Positions 5,059-5,131 of a DNA stretch of 5,131 nt are shown piece by piece. Position 1 is the stretch's first letter. Each line of letters opens with the position of its first letter. The notes beneath the pieces were generated by a model. It had not been told where the DNA came from. It did no database searches and saw nothing but the letters and a program-made list of their open reading frames with translations. The position numbers and the translations under genes are program-made. Origin of the DNA: an uncultured Candidatus Peregrinibacteria bacterium (GTDB taxonomy: Bacteria > Patescibacteriota > Gracilibacteria > Peribacterales > Peribacteraceae); contig CAJXJE010000065.1 of the NCBI GenBank assembly GCA_913054215.1, positions 1 through 5,131 of the forward strand, written 5' to 3'.

Positions 5059-5131
5059 CTATGCCTCAACTAGAACAAATCGCCGTATCCCAAGAGCATC
5101 TTCATCTCCGACATGATTGTAGTGTGCGATT
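5059..5131 (-). CDS. Possible C-terminal end of an unidentified reverse-strand gene (partial)
   Basis: One reverse frame is open from the window edge to a TAG at 5059-5061, giving 23 residues that include HYNHVGDEDALG and end RRFVLVEA. The composition looks protein-like, with a possible final beta strand. If real, it is a gene upstream of purA on the same strand, with 69 bases between them that hold the purA promoter. No family is recognised. It excludes the forward reading of the same bases. I slightly prefer it because the forward start lacks both a Shine-Dalgarno site and the close TANNNT box seen at other starts here. Confidence 0.38.
   Translation of the reverse strand, partial: IAHYNHVGDEDALGIRRFVLVEA
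5061..5131 (+). CDS. Alternative: start of an unidentified forward gene (partial)
   Basis: An ATG at 5061 opens a forward frame that runs to the edge, giving 23 residues beginning MPQLEQIAVSQEHL. If real, it is divergent from purA with 71 bases between start codons. A possible promoter is TTGAAA (5018-5023), an 18-base spacer and TATTAA (5042-5047), which leaves a short leader. There is no Shine-Dalgarno site and no TANNNT box 6-7 bases before the ATG. No family is recognised, and the reverse reading of the same bases is equally open. Confidence 0.3.
   Translation, partial: MPQLEQIAVSQEHLHLRHDCSVR

Overview
The window looks like compact bacterial chromosome of moderate GC. Genes are separated by 5-37 bases or overlap at their stops, and no RNA gene, insertion sequence, repeat or CRISPR array is visible. 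The standard bacterial code fits: the two best conserved genes are full length with no internal TGA, and TGA ends the adenylosuccinate synthetase gene. Tight packing, short unrecognised genes and near absence of Shine-Dalgarno (SD) sites would suit an uncultivated lineage such as Patescibacteria/CPR, but that placement is a weak inference.

Layout from left to right. Bases 1-102 are the tail of a forward gene resembling the C-terminus of class I fructose-1,6-bisphosphatase. It meets head-on a reverse 106-residue protein of unknown function (99-419). Next comes a reverse four-helix membrane protein (457-1002). A 29-base divergent promoter region separates it from a forward GT4-type glycosyltransferase (1032-2072), which is followed after 5 bases by NAD kinase (2078-2962). 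NAD kinase meets head-on a reverse 259-residue protein (2959-3738) with a possible nucleoside-deoxyribosyltransferase/TIR-like core. That gene lies 30 bases downstream of purA, adenylosuccinate synthetase (3769-4989), and probably shares its transcript. The right end is open on both strands and cannot be assigned with certainty.

The clearest system-level signal is translation initiation. Five genes have no SD but carry a TANNNT -10-like box ending only 6 or 7 bases before the start codon, so transcription should begin at or next to the start codon (leaderless mRNA). The one gene clearly placed second in an operon (2959-3738) instead has a strong AAGGAG. This suggests leaderless initiation for first genes and SD initiation for internal ones. 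Nothing here is an obvious new multi-gene system. The initiation pattern, the interlocked divergent promoters and the unknown purA partner deserve most attention.
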